A program made the translations under genes and the position numbers. Shown in pieces: positions 7,121-15,141 of a stretch of 38,630 bases of DNA; the first letter of the stretch is position 1, and each line of letters opens with the position of its first letter. The DNA is taken from contig NZ_BILX01000066.1 of assembly GCF_004000785.1 (NCBI RefSeq), positions 1 to 38,630 of the forward strand. Reading direction: 5' to 3'. This stretch comes from Paenibacillus ehimensis NBRC 15659. Lineage in GTDB: Bacteria > Bacillota > Bacilli > Paenibacillales > NBRC-103111. The notes under the pieces are model-generated. The model saw nothing but the letters and a program-made list of their open reading frames with translations. It had not been told where the DNA came from and searched no databases.

Positions 7121-8980
7121 TCGAGGCTTGCGTACCGCCTTTGCCAGAAGCGAGGCGTAATATTCGGAGCCCTCGGCGTTCAAGTGGACGCCGTCGGCAG
7201 CGAAGAAGGAAGCTTTGCCCGCGCTTGCAGCATGCCAATCGACGAGCGTCGTATTGGCGAAGCGGCCGGAGGCTTCCTTCAGCATGTCGTTCACCGTTCC
7301 CTCCCACGGGCGGGGAACGCGCGTATTCACGAGCACGATCTGCTCGGCATCGGCAAGGGAGTGCAGCAGCGATTCCAGCTGCTTCTTGGCGAAAGCTCCG
7401 TTCGTGCCCAGCTCGAGGATAATCCGGGAGCCGAGCTTCCCCTTCGACCGGAGACGTTCGGCGACCTCCTGCGCCTGGGACAATTGTCTTCCGACCTTGC
7501 CGTCGACTGTGATGCCGGGCAGCAGCTTCTCCAGCTGCGCTGCGGTGCCGAGCAGAACCGAATCGCCGATCGCCGTAATCCCTGCCCCGGCTTCTTCGGA
7601 ACCGGCTTCCGGGGAGGCGGGTGGGACGATTTCAGCGGCTTCGTCCGCTTTCGGACCGGGAGCTTCCGTAACTGTTCCCGCTTCATCGGTCGCTTGCTCC
7701 GGCTGATGGGCCGGAACGGGCGTAACGACCTCTTCGCTCTCCTTTGCCAAAGCATTTTTGGCGGCCGGAGGCTGCGGGTTCTCCCCTATGCAGGAGACGC
7801 AGAAGAATAAAATTAGCAGTGCCGACAACACGCCCCATCGCATGCCCGGTTTTGGGAGCCGTTTCCGGTACCAGCCGAGCAGCTGCGTCCCCCAAGCTTT
7901 CATTCCTCCCCTGCGAATAGGCTCCTCCATGAATGTCCAAGATATAGCGGCAAATCCGATGGTAGCAGCCAACTGCAGGGCGGCGCGCGCCAAGCTTGTA
8001 TCGTCGCTGCCTGCCGGGCCGGTCAGGACGATCACGGGATAGTGCCACAGGTAAATGCCGTACGAGCGCACGCCGAGCCAGCGCAGCGGACGGCAGCCCA
8101 GGATGCGTCCGAGATGGCCGGACGGGTGGGCAAGCGCCGCTACCGTGACTGCCGCTGCCAGAGACAACAGCACGAATCCGCCCTGATATAAGAAAGCGTC
8201 GTACTGGCGGCTTAGACCGATCATCAGCAGCACGACGAGCAAACCTGCCGTCCCGGCCAAATCCACGATCCGCCTGACGCGGACGGAGGTGCCGGAGGAG
8301 AGCTTCCCGCTCGGCCAGACGACCGCGAGCGCGGCTCCGATCAGCAGCCCGAAGGCTCGGGTGTCGGTTCCGTAATAAATCCGGCTCGGATCGCTGCCAG
8401 GCTCGTATAGCAGCGCCATGGCGGCTGCAGAAGCGGATGCGCCGAGCAGCATGGCTCCGGCAAGCCAGCCCCGCCGGGGCTGCAAGCGCAGCCCGAGCGC
8501 CAACAGCAAAGGCCACAGCAAATAAAATTGCTCCTCCACCGCGAGCGACCAGAAATGGCCGAGCGGGGAAGGGGGGCCGAAGCTTTCGAAATAGGACACC
8601 TCGCGGTACACCAGCCACCAGTTGCTGACATAGGCGAGCGCCGCCAGGAAGTCTCCCTGAAGCGCCGCCAGCCGGGAGCGGTCGACCAGCCATATCCATG
8701 CCGCAACCGCCGAGAGTAGAACCAGCATGGCCGGAAGCAGCCGCCGGAAGCGCCGCAGCCAGAAGCTTTTCAGGTTCAGCCGTCCTTCTCTTCGCCATTC
8801 GGCGATTATTAAATCGGTAATCAGATAACCGGACAGGACGAAAAAGATCCCTACACCGAGCAGCCCGCCGGGCGCCCACCCGGGGTGAAGGTGATATGCG
8901 ATGACGGCCAGTACGGCCAGAGCCCGTAGGCCGTCGATTCCGGGCATGTACCGGCCTTTTCCTTCGATCGGTGATGGCAT
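7109..8980 (-). CDS. OatA-like membrane O-acetyltransferase (acyltransferase-3 plus SGNH domain)
   Basis: 623 residues. The N-terminal part (about 10-380) is an acyltransferase-3 membrane domain with roughly ten hydrophobic helices. Its hallmarks are GIDGLRALAVLAVIAYH, GGLLGVGIFFVLSGYLIT and the SPLGHFWSLAVEEQFYLLWP motif. A Pro/Glu/Ala-rich extracellular linker (about 405-465) leads to an SGNH esterase-like domain. This has AIGDSVL (nucleophile Ser), ELGTNGAF (Asn) and DGVHLNAEGSEYY (Asp/His). OatA-type enzymes move acetyl groups across the membrane onto peptidoglycan MurNAc or wall polymers, giving lysozyme resistance. That role is inferred here from architecture. It stands alone. A TGTAAC/GTTACA dyad lies in its upstream region. 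Confidence 0.9.
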   Translation of the reverse strand: MPSPIEGKGRYMPGIDGLRALAVLAVIAYHLHPGWAPGGLLGVGIFFVLSGYLITDLIIAEWRREGRLNLKSFWLRRFRRLLPAMLVLLSAVAAWIWLVDRSRLAALQGDFLAALAYVSNWWLVYREVSYFESFGPPSPLGHFWSLAVEEQFYLLWPLLLALGLRLQPRRGWLAGAMLLGASASAAAMALLYEPGSDPSRIYYGTDTRAFGLLIGAALAVVWPSGKLSSGTSVRVRRIVDLAGTAGLLVVLLMIGLSRQYDAFLYQGGFVLLSLAAAVTVAALAHPSGHLGRILGCRPLRWLGVRSYGIYLWHYPVIVLTGPAGSDDTSLARAALQLAATIGFAAISWTFMEEPIRRGGMKAWGTQLLGWYRKRLPKPGMRWGVLSALLILFFCVSCIGENPQPPAAKNALAKESEEVVTPVPAHQPEQATDEAGTVTEAPGPKADEAAEIVPPASPEAGSEEAGAGITAIGDSVLLGTAAQLEKLLPGITVDGKVGRQLSQAQEVAERLRSKGKLGSRIILELGTNGAFAKKQLESLLHSLADAEQIVLVNTRVPRPWEGTVNDMLKEASGRFANTTLVDWHAASAGKASFFAADGVHLNAEGSEYYASLLAKAVRKPRLPQ

Positions 8981-9041
8981 AGCTTTTTCCCTCTTTCCTT
9001 AGCTCGTAGGACTTTATCTTATAGCGAAAAGAGGCGGATTT

Positions 9042-9059
9042 TGTAACAAAAAAGTTACA
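9042..9059. promoter_or_regulatory. Perfect dyad TGTAAC-N6-GTTACA upstream of the O-acetyltransferase gene
   Basis: TGTAAC (9042-9047), six A residues, GTTACA (9054-9059): a perfect inverted repeat about 60 bases upstream of the start at 8980. Position and form fit an operator, or a half that doubles as an ECF -35-like TGTAAC. No matching CGTC/CGAC -10 box is seen at 16-17 bases, so an operator is the better reading. Confidence 0.5.
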
Positions 9060-9151
9060 TCTGCGCTGCATCGAACTATTTCCGTTACGGGAACCGGAGG
9101 AACGGTGAAAATTAAAATTCCAATCGAATGGGAGTGACCGATATAACGCAG

Positions 9152-9195
9152 CAAGTCCGGTTCCCGGGGCACGATGGCTCCGGGAACCGGACTTG
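9152..9195. terminator. Long hairpin downstream of the anti-sigma gene
   Basis: A perfect 16-bp stem (CAAGTCCGGTTCCCGG at 9152-9167 with its complement at 9180-9195) around a 12-base loop. It lies after the 3' end (9244) of the minus-strand gene and before the O-acetyltransferase upstream region. No strong T-run follows in either direction, so it may be a weak terminator or an RNA-stabilising hairpin. Confidence 0.6.
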
Positions 9196-9243
9196 TTTCC
9201 GTAAAGAACGCTAAGTAAGCGCGTCCAATGTTTCTTGGTTAAC

Positions 9244-10524
9244 TTACTGCGGCTGCAAGTAAGCTTTCACCTGCCGTTTCCACAGCTCGACGTAGGAGCC
9301 CATAGCCCATTGAATCATGACGACCGATTCCTTCGGTTGAAGCGGCAGCGTCATGAGAGGGATCGGAATCCACTGGTCCGCGTACGGGTAGATGATAATA
9401 TTTTGCTCGGTGACGACGGCGACCATGTCGCGGTTCGGGGAGGAGAAGGCATCCACCGCGCCCGGCTGCACCCGCACGATATCGCGCCACGGAACGGCCA
9501 GCTCGTCGTGGGAGACGACCGACGGGGGCAACGCCAGCGGCACTTCCCGCAAGCGGTACGCCGTACCCCCCGCTTCGCTGTCATACGAAGCGATCTGCGC
9601 CGTCCATTTGCCCTGCTTGCGGGCGATGGTCCAGCTCTCGCCGGAGAGATCGGCTGCAGCCGGCTCCCCATGTCCCGAGCGTGCCGACGGCGGCGCAGGC
9701 TTCAGCTCCTTCAGCACGGGAACCGCCGTAGCGGCAAATACGCTGCGCAGCGTGACGTGCGGCTCCAATAGCGGCGCGGGCGCCTGCCGGCCCGAGGCGA
9801 TCTGCCCCAGCTCTTTCACCCACACATAGTCCTGGTGTGCCGGGGATTGGGCTGCGCCGCTTTTGGCCGCCGTCGTTTGCGCCACGGCAACGTAGCGGTT
9901 GCCGGCGAACATCAGCTTCTCCGACACGACCGTCTGTGCCGGATTTCCACGGTTTGCACTACTGCTTGTCTTCGGTTTGGCCGAGGCCAAATGGGCCGTC
10001 AGCGTATGCGCTTCCTGCGAGCCGTTGGCTTTCCGCTCATTCCCGATTTTCCAAAAATCCAGCTTATACGGCATCAGAATCCCTTCGCCTTCCGCCGTCT
10101 TTTGCAACCGGTTCCGATCCGGTGCGATAAGAACGGTGCGGTACGTGCTGGGAGCCTGAGGGTCTTCGGCTGCAGGCGCATCGGATCGCAGTCCGATCAG
10201 CAGCGCCGACCGGACGGAGGCTTCCCAATCCGGGCCGTGAGGCGCGGGAGCGGCCGCGGAGGGCTGCTGGATCTCCAGCTTCTCCGCCGCTTCCTGCTGC
10301 ACGAGAGGGAGAGGGCGGCTGTCCGTAACGAACAAGAATACGAGAGCCGACGCCAGCACGGCGGAAACGCCGGCGCTCCAGGCGCCCCACCTGCGGGGTC
10401 TGCGGACGGCGACGTGATTATCGATGCGTTCTTCGATGCGCTTGCGCAAGCTGTCGTTGAACCCGTTTTGGCCGAACGGCCCGTGGGCCAATTCTTTCTT
10501 AAGCTCGTTATCCATCGGATCCAA
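9244..10524 (-). CDS. Putative membrane-bound anti-sigma protein paired with an ECF sigma factor
   Basis: 426 residues, not recognisable to a named family beyond context. Residues 1-48 are a charged cytoplasmic segment (DNELKKELAHGPFG, SLRKRIEERIDN) and one membrane helix follows at about 50-68 (SAGVSAVLASALVFLFV). The remainder is extracytoplasmic, with Ala/Pro-rich stretches and no clear catalytic motif. The 5' end overlaps the sigma gene by 17 bases, giving translational coupling. This is the usual arrangement of an ECF sigma factor followed by its membrane anti-sigma regulator. The TTG at 10524 has AAGGAG 10 bases upstream and is preferred; the ATG at 10515 is the alternative. The assignment as anti-sigma is inference. 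Confidence 0.75.
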   Translation of the reverse strand: MDPMDNELKKELAHGPFGQNGFNDSLRKRIEERIDNHVAVRRPRRWGAWSAGVSAVLASALVFLFVTDSRPLPLVQQEAAEKLEIQQPSAAAPAPHGPDWEASVRSALLIGLRSDAPAAEDPQAPSTYRTVLIAPDRNRLQKTAEGEGILMPYKLDFWKIGNERKANGSQEAHTLTAHLASAKPKTSSSANRGNPAQTVVSEKLMFAGNRYVAVAQTTAAKSGAAQSPAHQDYVWVKELGQIASGRQAPAPLLEPHVTLRSVFAATAVPVLKELKPAPPSARSGHGEPAAADLSGESWTIARKQGKWTAQIASYDSEAGGTAYRLREVPLALPPSVVSHDELAVPWRDIVRVQPGAVDAFSSPNRDMVAVVTEQNIIIYPYADQWIPIPLMTLPLQPKESVVMIQWAMGSYVELWKRQVKAYLQPQ

Positions 10525-11080
10525 GGCTTCGACTCTCCTTCATCTTCGATATTTTCCCCCGTGCGTGGAACAGCCTCGATTTAATCGTTCCTTCGCTGAC
10601 GCCGAGCACCTCCGCCATCTCTTTCATGGACAGCTGATGGTGCGCGTACAGAATCAGCACCTCGCGGTATTTGACGGGCAGCTTCAGCACCAGATCCCAC
10701 ATCTCGTTCACGGCCATCTTGCTGAGCACCTCGTGTTCCGTAGAAGCGGCCTGCTCGCACTCTGCGCGCGAAGCGATGAAATCGACGAGCGTCACCTTGC
10801 GGTAGAAGGCCGCCTTGCGGTAGTCGAGCGTCATGTTGCGGGTGATGGCGAGCAGCCACGTCTTCACCGAGGATTCGCTGCGGAATGTGCTCAAATTGCG
10901 GTAAACCTTGATGAACACCTCTTGGGTTATATCGTCAGCCTGATCCCACTTCCGTGTGATGCTGTAGGCGTAATTCCACACGTCTTTCCCGTACGCGTTC
11001 ATCAGCTCGTTCAAAATGGCTTTCTTGTCGGAGCTCGCGGACAGGTATTTCAAATAGTCAAAATTGACATTCGATTCCAA
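10508..11080 (-). CDS. ECF-type RNA polymerase sigma factor
   Basis: About 190 residues. Region 2 (about 25-90) contains ADDITQEVFIKVYRNLSTFR and SSVKTWLLAITRNMTLDYRK. Region 4 (about 130-185) contains LPVKYREVLILYAHHQLSMK and EMAEVLGVSEGTIKSRLFHA. There is no region 1 or 3, as normal for group 4 (ECF) sigmas. Two starts are possible. GTG at 11089 overlaps the ribosome site GAGGTG, and a transcript from the promoter below would begin only a few bases before it. TTG at 11080 is 6 bases after GAGGTG and is preferred. An ECF-type promoter directly upstream suggests autoregulation. It forms an operon with the overlapping anti-sigma-like gene. Confidence 0.92.
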   Translation of the reverse strand: MESNVNFDYLKYLSASSDKKAILNELMNAYGKDVWNYAYSITRKWDQADDITQEVFIKVYRNLSTFRSESSVKTWLLAITRNMTLDYRKAAFYRKVTLVDFIASRAECEQAASTEHEVLSKMAVNEMWDLVLKLPVKYREVLILYAHHQLSMKEMAEVLGVSEGTIKSRLFHARGKISKMKESRSLGSDG

Positions 11081-11100
11081 AGCTGCCACCTCTAATTTTA

Positions 11101-11128
11101 GACGATCTCCCCGACATTCCGGTTCAAT
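11101..11128 (-). promoter_or_regulatory. ECF-type autoregulatory promoter of the sigma gene
   Basis: On the minus strand TTGAAC (-35, ending at 11122), exactly 17 bases, then CGTC (11104-11101) followed by TAAAATTAG. AAC at -35 and CGTC at -10 are the signature of many ECF sigma promoters (e.g. sigma M/V of Bacillus). The same layout recurs before the deacetylase gene. Confidence 0.65.
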
Positions 11129-11255
11129 CGGAACGGAACCGGACCCGAAAAGCGGCCCCGCCCCGTGCCTTCTCTACCCAGTGTACTGCGATCGTCCAAC
11201 GAAAGAAAGGGGCAAAATAAGCTTGACAAAAGGTCAATCGCTTCCAGCCCGCCGG

Positions 11256-11915
11256 TTATCCGGCCATATTGTTTTTCGCGTCCTGCGGACTGAATACGGA
11301 AATATGGTCGACCTTGCCGGTGGCAGCCGGAATGACAAATTTCAATTCGAACTGCTCGCTCGCTTGAAAAACGTAGATTTGATCATCGCCGTTCTTCGCC
11401 GTTTCCTTCGGTTTGCCGAGCGTCTTCTCGATGGCGGGCAGCGTCAGCTTGTGAAGCTCCGGGTCGTAGGAACGGACATCGAAGATCAGCTCGCCTTTGT
11501 TGAAGCCGAACGTAATGCCGCGATTCTTGTAGGTGGCGTACAACCCTTTGCCGGCCGAATCGATCTGGTCCGCTTTGCCCCATTTCTTCTCCACTTCGTC
11601 AATCAAGCCCGTATGCGCGGCGAATTCGCTGCCTTTCACCAGACCTTTGCGCGCGAGGACCAGAATATCCTTGAGCTGCGCTTCGGCGGACGCGGAGGAA
11701 GACTCCGTGTTCGAGGGTGCTGCGGGAGAAGACGGCGCAGGCTTGGCCGGGGCTTCTGGTGTGGTGGCCGTCCCCGGCTGCTGCGATGGAGCTGCGGCTT
11801 CGGGCGGTTTGGACGTCCCGGACGCAGCGGATGGCGCGTCGGACTGGCAGGCGGTCAGCGCGAGCAGACCGGCGGCCGCTGCGGCTAGCAGCTTCGCTCT
11901 CTTGATCGTATGCAT
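11256..11915 (-). CDS. YjgB-like (DUF4309) lipoprotein
   Basis: 219 residues from the ATG at 11915, which has AAAGGAG 13 bases upstream; the longer frame to 11975 has no ribosome site. A lipoprotein signal with lipobox LTAC (Cys about 23) is followed by a long low-complexity Ala/Pro/Ser/Thr linker to about residue 75. The DUF4309 domain comes next: LKDILVLARKGLVKGSEF, then VEKKWGKADQ, GLYATYKNRGITFGFNKGE and LPAIEKTLGKP. This matches YjgB of Bacillus, for which no enzymatic role is known. It lies 63 bases downstream of the deacetylase gene on the same strand and is probably co-transcribed with it. Confidence 0.85.
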   Translation of the reverse strand: MHTIKRAKLLAAAAAGLLALTACQSDAPSAASGTSKPPEAAAPSQQPGTATTPEAPAKPAPSSPAAPSNTESSSASAEAQLKDILVLARKGLVKGSEFAAHTGLIDEVEKKWGKADQIDSAGKGLYATYKNRGITFGFNKGELIFDVRSYDPELHKLTLPAIEKTLGKPKETAKNGDDQIYVFQASEQFELKFVIPAATGKVDHISVFSPQDAKNNMAG

Positions 11916-11978
11916 GCGGCAAGCACTCCTTTGCTGAGAGATGAATTGTCGGCTTGATCCGGATCGGTCATGCAAGCC

Positions 11979-12881
11979 TTACTCTTTCTTTACCCCAAGC
12001 TCGGGTACCGTGACGAAGGCATACCCGTCCTGCTTCAACGCTTCGATCATGAGCGGCAGCGCCTCTACCGTATTGTCCAGGTTGCCGTTTTTTCCACCGA
12101 AGCTGTGCATCAGGATGATGCCGCCGTCCTTCGTCCGCTTGCGGACGAGCTCCACCATGTCTGCCGAAGCCGTCCCGCTCCAATCCTTCGTATCGACCGT
12201 CCACTCGACGAGTTGATGTCCCGCGGAGGTCAGGTTGCGCTTGATCGAAGCGGTTACGGCGCCATAAGGCGCCCGGACCAGCGGGGTGGAGGCGCCGATA
12301 ATTTTCTCGATCGCTTCGTCCGTGCTTGTGATTTCTTTCTGGATCTGGTTGGAAGACAGCTTGGTCAGGTTCGCATGATCCCAGGAATGATTGCCGATGG
12401 AGTGGCCTTCCTCATGAATGCGTTTCAGCACGTCCGGGTGCTTGACGACCTGCCTGCCTACGACGAAGAAGGTGGCCTTCGCTTCATACTGCTTCAAAAT
12501 ATCCAGCACCTGCGGAGTATACTTGGTATCCGGGCCGTCGTCGAACGTCAGCGCCACTTGCTTCGTTGCTTTGACCGGCCCCGGCTTCCCTTGCTGCACC
12601 GCGGCTTCCGGATGATTCCCCGCCGTCCGTCCGTCGGAGGGCTGCACCGCCGGCGCTGTCGGCGTCCCGGCTTCTTGAGAGGAGTTCGGGTTCCCCGTAT
12701 ATTTTGCGTGGGTCGCCTGCTCGGGAACTACCCCCGAGACAGACGCGTTGTCGTGCTGGACGGAAGAAAGCGGCGGACGCGTCTCCGCCGCATGGATGCC
12801 GAACATGAGAATCGTCGTGGCGCTGAGCAGCGAAGCGCCGAGTACGACGAGTTTTCGGTCGGACAGGATTCGTATGGCCAT
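11979..12881 (-). CDS. Membrane-anchored polysaccharide (peptidoglycan/chitooligosaccharide) deacetylase
   Basis: 300 residues from the ATG at 12881 (GAGGA 7 bases upstream); the GTG at 12899 lies inside that ribosome site. An N-terminal membrane anchor (about 10-30) and a variable linker to about residue 105 precede a carbohydrate-esterase-4 NodB domain. Its motifs are VALTFDDGPD (motif 1, catalytic base and metal Asp), GNHSWDHANL (motif 2, metal histidines), RAPYGAV (motif 3), DTKDWSG (motif 4) and IILMHSF (motif 5). All metal-binding and catalytic positions are present. It should deacetylate an N-acetylglucosamine-containing wall polymer outside the cell. An ECF-type promoter and two 0A-box-like sequences lie upstream. 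Confidence 0.9.
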   Translation of the reverse strand: MAIRILSDRKLVVLGASLLSATTILMFGIHAAETRPPLSSVQHDNASVSGVVPEQATHAKYTGNPNSSQEAGTPTAPAVQPSDGRTAGNHPEAAVQQGKPGPVKATKQVALTFDDGPDTKYTPQVLDILKQYEAKATFFVVGRQVVKHPDVLKRIHEEGHSIGNHSWDHANLTKLSSNQIQKEITSTDEAIEKIIGASTPLVRAPYGAVTASIKRNLTSAGHQLVEWTVDTKDWSGTASADMVELVRKRTKDGGIILMHSFGGKNGNLDNTVEALPLMIEALKQDGYAFVTVPELGVKKE

Positions 12882-12923
12882 GTAGCATTCCTCTTTCACT
12901 GGTTCGTGCTTTGCAAATCATTT

Positions 12924-12950
12924 GACGAGTCGAATCGACAAAAGGTTTAA
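12924..12950 (-). promoter_or_regulatory. ECF-type promoter of the deacetylase/YjgB operon
   Basis: Minus strand: TTAAAC (-35, ending at 12945), 17 bases, CGTC (12927-12924). Box sequences and spacing match the promoter of the nearby ECF sigma gene. The spacer carries the palindrome GTCGAATCGAC (12929-12939) and a TTTTGTCGA sequence similar to a Spo0A box. The predicted transcript start is about 36 bases before the ATG. Confidence 0.65.
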
Positions 12951-12964
12951 AGCAAGTTCTCCCA

Positions 12965-12975
12965 TTTCGACAAAA
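12965..12975 (-). promoter_or_regulatory. Spo0A-box-like site
   Basis: TTTTGTCGAAA on the minus strand matches the 0A-box core TGTCGAA exactly. It sits upstream of the ECF promoter of the deacetylase operon and in the region divergent to the glycosyltransferase genes. A similar site (TTTGTCGAAAA) precedes the KinB-like kinase gene. Confidence 0.45.
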
Positions 12976-12980
12976 TTTTT

Positions 12981-13011
12981 GGGCGCCTGTCCGGCGCTCG
13001 GACAGGTGCCC
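12981..13011. other. Stable hairpin in divergent promoter region
   Basis: GGGCGCCTGTCCG (12981-12993) and CGGACAGGTGCCC (12999-13011) form a 13-bp stem with one G-T pair and a 5-base loop. It lies between the deacetylase promoter and the glycosyltransferase genes. It could be a leader hairpin, a terminator for upstream antisense transcription, or an operator. Confidence 0.5.
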
Positions 13012-13071
13012 GGACCAACCTCCGCTTCATGACATAAACTGGTGCAAAACCTTGCAAATGGAGATGAAGAG

Positions 13072-13896
13072 ATGTCTCTCGCCCCCCCTCGTTCCCGGAG
13101 CGGCAGGATCAAAATCGATGTTCTGATACCCGCCATTGACAAAGATCTGGAAACCTTGCCGTTCGTCATCGACGCCATCCGGAAGCAGGTTAAGCATCCG
13201 ATCGGCAAAATTATGATCGTTTCTCCGGATAGTCCGAAAATCAAGGCGCTGTGCGCCCAAAAAAATTGCACTTTCGTGCATGAGCGGACGGTGCTGCCGA
13301 TCACCAAAAAACAAATCCGTTACCGTTCGAAACGATGGGAACGCTCCGGGTGGCTGCTCCAGCAACTGCTTAAGCTGAGCGGCGATACGCTGGGTTCGAA
13401 CCGGTATTTTTTGACCATGGATGCCGACACGGTGCTCATCCGACCGCATGTATTCATGCAAAAGGGGAAGCCCGTGTTTTACTGCCGCAGCTGGAGCCAT
13501 CCCGAATACTTCAGAGTCAGCCGGAAGCTATTGGGCCGCAGACGCGCCGCGCCCTCGTCGTTCGTCGCGCATTACATGCTGTTCGAGAAACCGAAGCTGG
13601 CCCTGATGAAGAAGAGAATTGAAGCAAGACACGGCACGCGCTGGTACCAGGCCATTCTTCGCAGCATTGACAGATCGAAGCAGTTCGGCTTCTCGGAATT
13701 CGAATTGTACGGGAACTTTATCTATGCCGCCAACCCGGGCGGCGTCGTGCTCAAACGATGCTTGAACAAAAGCTTGAGCCAAAGCGTCAAGAGCCTCTCG
13801 GCGAAGCGCATAAAAGCGTTGGCCCGCTCCTTCCGGTCGCTTTCCTTCCACAAGCGCAGAGGGTACTCGCTTAAGCCGAAGGGGCTGAGGAGATGA
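13072..13896 (+). CDS. Glycosyltransferase-like protein (DUF6492 type)
   Basis: 274 residues from the ATG at 13072, with GGAGATGAAGAG upstream; the frame is open to 13042 without a better site. The N-terminus IKIDVLIPAIDKDLETLPFV and the motif LTMDADTVLIRP (a DxD-type metal/sugar-nucleotide site) indicate a GT-A-fold transferase of the DUF6492 kind. FYCRSWSHPEYF and SSFVAHYMLFEK are typical conserved stretches of that group. The C-terminus is very basic. No signal peptide or membrane helix is visible. Its stop overlaps the ATG of the next glycosyltransferase (ATGA), so the two products are made together and probably build one glycan. The acceptor is unknown. Confidence 0.8.
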   Translation: MSLAPPRSRSGRIKIDVLIPAIDKDLETLPFVIDAIRKQVKHPIGKIMIVSPDSPKIKALCAQKNCTFVHERTVLPITKKQIRYRSKRWERSGWLLQQLLKLSGDTLGSNRYFLTMDADTVLIRPHVFMQKGKPVFYCRSWSHPEYFRVSRKLLGRRRAAPSSFVAHYMLFEKPKLALMKKRIEARHGTRWYQAILRSIDRSKQFGFSEFELYGNFIYAANPGGVVLKRCLNKSLSQSVKSLSAKRIKALARSFRSLSFHKRRGYSLKPKGLRR

Positions 13897-15050
13897 CATC
13901 GTATCAGGTCATATGGCAGGGTCCCGTCACCAGGCCAGGCGGACTCGGAAGAGCAAGCCGGGAATATGCGCTTGCCTTAAGCCGGCAAGGGGTAGACGTA
14001 AAGGTCGAGGCGGGGAGGAAGAAGCTTGCGTCAGGAGGCGCCCTGGCGCGTCTGCTGCGCAAGCCGTATGCCGCAGGCAAACGCAAAATTTTAATTTACC
14101 ATTACCTGCCCCATACGATACGGCTGCGGAAGGAACGCCAAAAATACGACCGCATCATATTGAACACCGTCTGGGAGACAACGCGCGTGCCCCGGAATTG
14201 GTTCCCGAACCTGAACCGCTTCGACGCCGTGTTCGTTCCCTCCAGACATAACAAAGCCGCCCTGCTCCGCAGCGGGGTGAAGGTACCGATTTATATCGTG
14301 CCGCACGGGGTCAATACGAAGCAGTTTGCGCCACAGAACAAGAAGCTGCCGGTTCGGGGGACGGCCGGAAGGTTTGTTTTCGTGTCCGTCTTCGGCTTCC
14401 AGCACCGCAAAAATCCGGAAGCTTTGCTAAGGGCTTATTGGGAAGAATTTGGCCCGTCCGAGAAGATTGCGCTGGTCATCAAGACAAACGGATACGACGC
14501 CCGGGAAACCGAGAGGTGGATTAAACATCAAATCAGCGGGTACAAAAAAAGGCTCGGGCTTCGGAAAACGGCCCCGGTGATTTTAATTTCCAGCCGCATC
14601 CCGGAGCATCGGCTGAAGGGGCTGTACACGCTCGCCTCCGCATTCGTGCTTCCGACGAGGGGAGAAGGGGTAGGACTTCCTTTTCTCGAATCGCTGGCAA
14701 GCGGCGTTCCGGTTATCGCGACAGGCTGGGGCGGACACATGGATTTTGTCACGAGCCGCAATTCGTTTCTGGTCAACTATCGGCTGCAAAACCCGGCCGT
14801 CAGCATGAGAAGCCAGCACTCGATCTCGCGCCGGTTCCGCCATTTGTTTGCACAGAAGGGACAGCTCTGGGCCGAGCCGGATATCGGCAGCTTGAAGAGG
14901 CAGATGAGGGCTGCTTTTCAGCATCGGGACGTTTGCCAGAGGAAAGGAAGACAAGGCAGGCAGGACGTGATGAAGCTTACGTGGAATCATGCCGGGGAGC
15001 TCATGAAGCGGGCGGTGGAACGAACGATTCGGACGAAAAGACGCCGGTAG
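13893..15050 (+). CDS. Family 4 glycosyltransferase
   Basis: 385 residues with a GT-B fold. The N-terminal domain begins with VIWQGPVTRPGGLGRASREY, where the G-G-L-G-R stretch is the usual acceptor-side loop. The middle carries FDAVFVPSRHNKAALLRSGV and IYIVPHGVNTKQF. The C-terminal nucleotide-sugar domain has FVFVSVFGFQHRKNPEALLR and LASAFVLPTRGEGVGLPFLE, the latter holding the E(x7)E catalytic motif of retaining GT4 enzymes, followed by SGVPVIATGWGGHMDFV. Translationally coupled to the preceding gene by a 4-base overlap. Probably involved in cell-surface polysaccharide or spore-coat sugar synthesis; the exact product cannot be told. Confidence 0.9.
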   Translation: MTSYQVIWQGPVTRPGGLGRASREYALALSRQGVDVKVEAGRKKLASGGALARLLRKPYAAGKRKILIYHYLPHTIRLRKERQKYDRIILNTVWETTRVPRNWFPNLNRFDAVFVPSRHNKAALLRSGVKVPIYIVPHGVNTKQFAPQNKKLPVRGTAGRFVFVSVFGFQHRKNPEALLRAYWEEFGPSEKIALVIKTNGYDARETERWIKHQISGYKKRLGLRKTAPVILISSRIPEHRLKGLYTLASAFVLPTRGEGVGLPFLESLASGVPVIATGWGGHMDFVTSRNSFLVNYRLQNPAVSMRSQHSISRRFRHLFAQKGQLWAEPDIGSLKRQMRAAFQHRDVCQRKGRQGRQDVMKLTWNHAGELMKRAVERTIRTKRRR

Positions 15051-15084
15051 CCACCGGGCTTGCGGCTCATGAGCCGCGATGCAA

Positions 15085-15134
15085 GAAAAGAGCCCCTTTA
15101 CGCCTATAATCCAGGCATAAGGGGGCTCTCTTTT
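15085..15134. terminator. Bidirectional terminator
   Basis: AGAGCCCC (15089-15096) pairs with GGGGCTCT (15122-15129), extended by TTTACGCC/GGCATAA with G-T pairs. A-rich sequence lies before it and TTTTC after it, so it can end both the glycosyltransferase operon and the convergent protease gene. Confidence 0.8.
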
Positions 15135-15141
15135 CAGGAGC

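Noticed and set aside
7683..9071. 462-codon minus-strand open frame
   Set aside because: Same strand but different frame from the O-acetyltransferase, which has all expected motifs; the alternative translation is Arg-rich noise.
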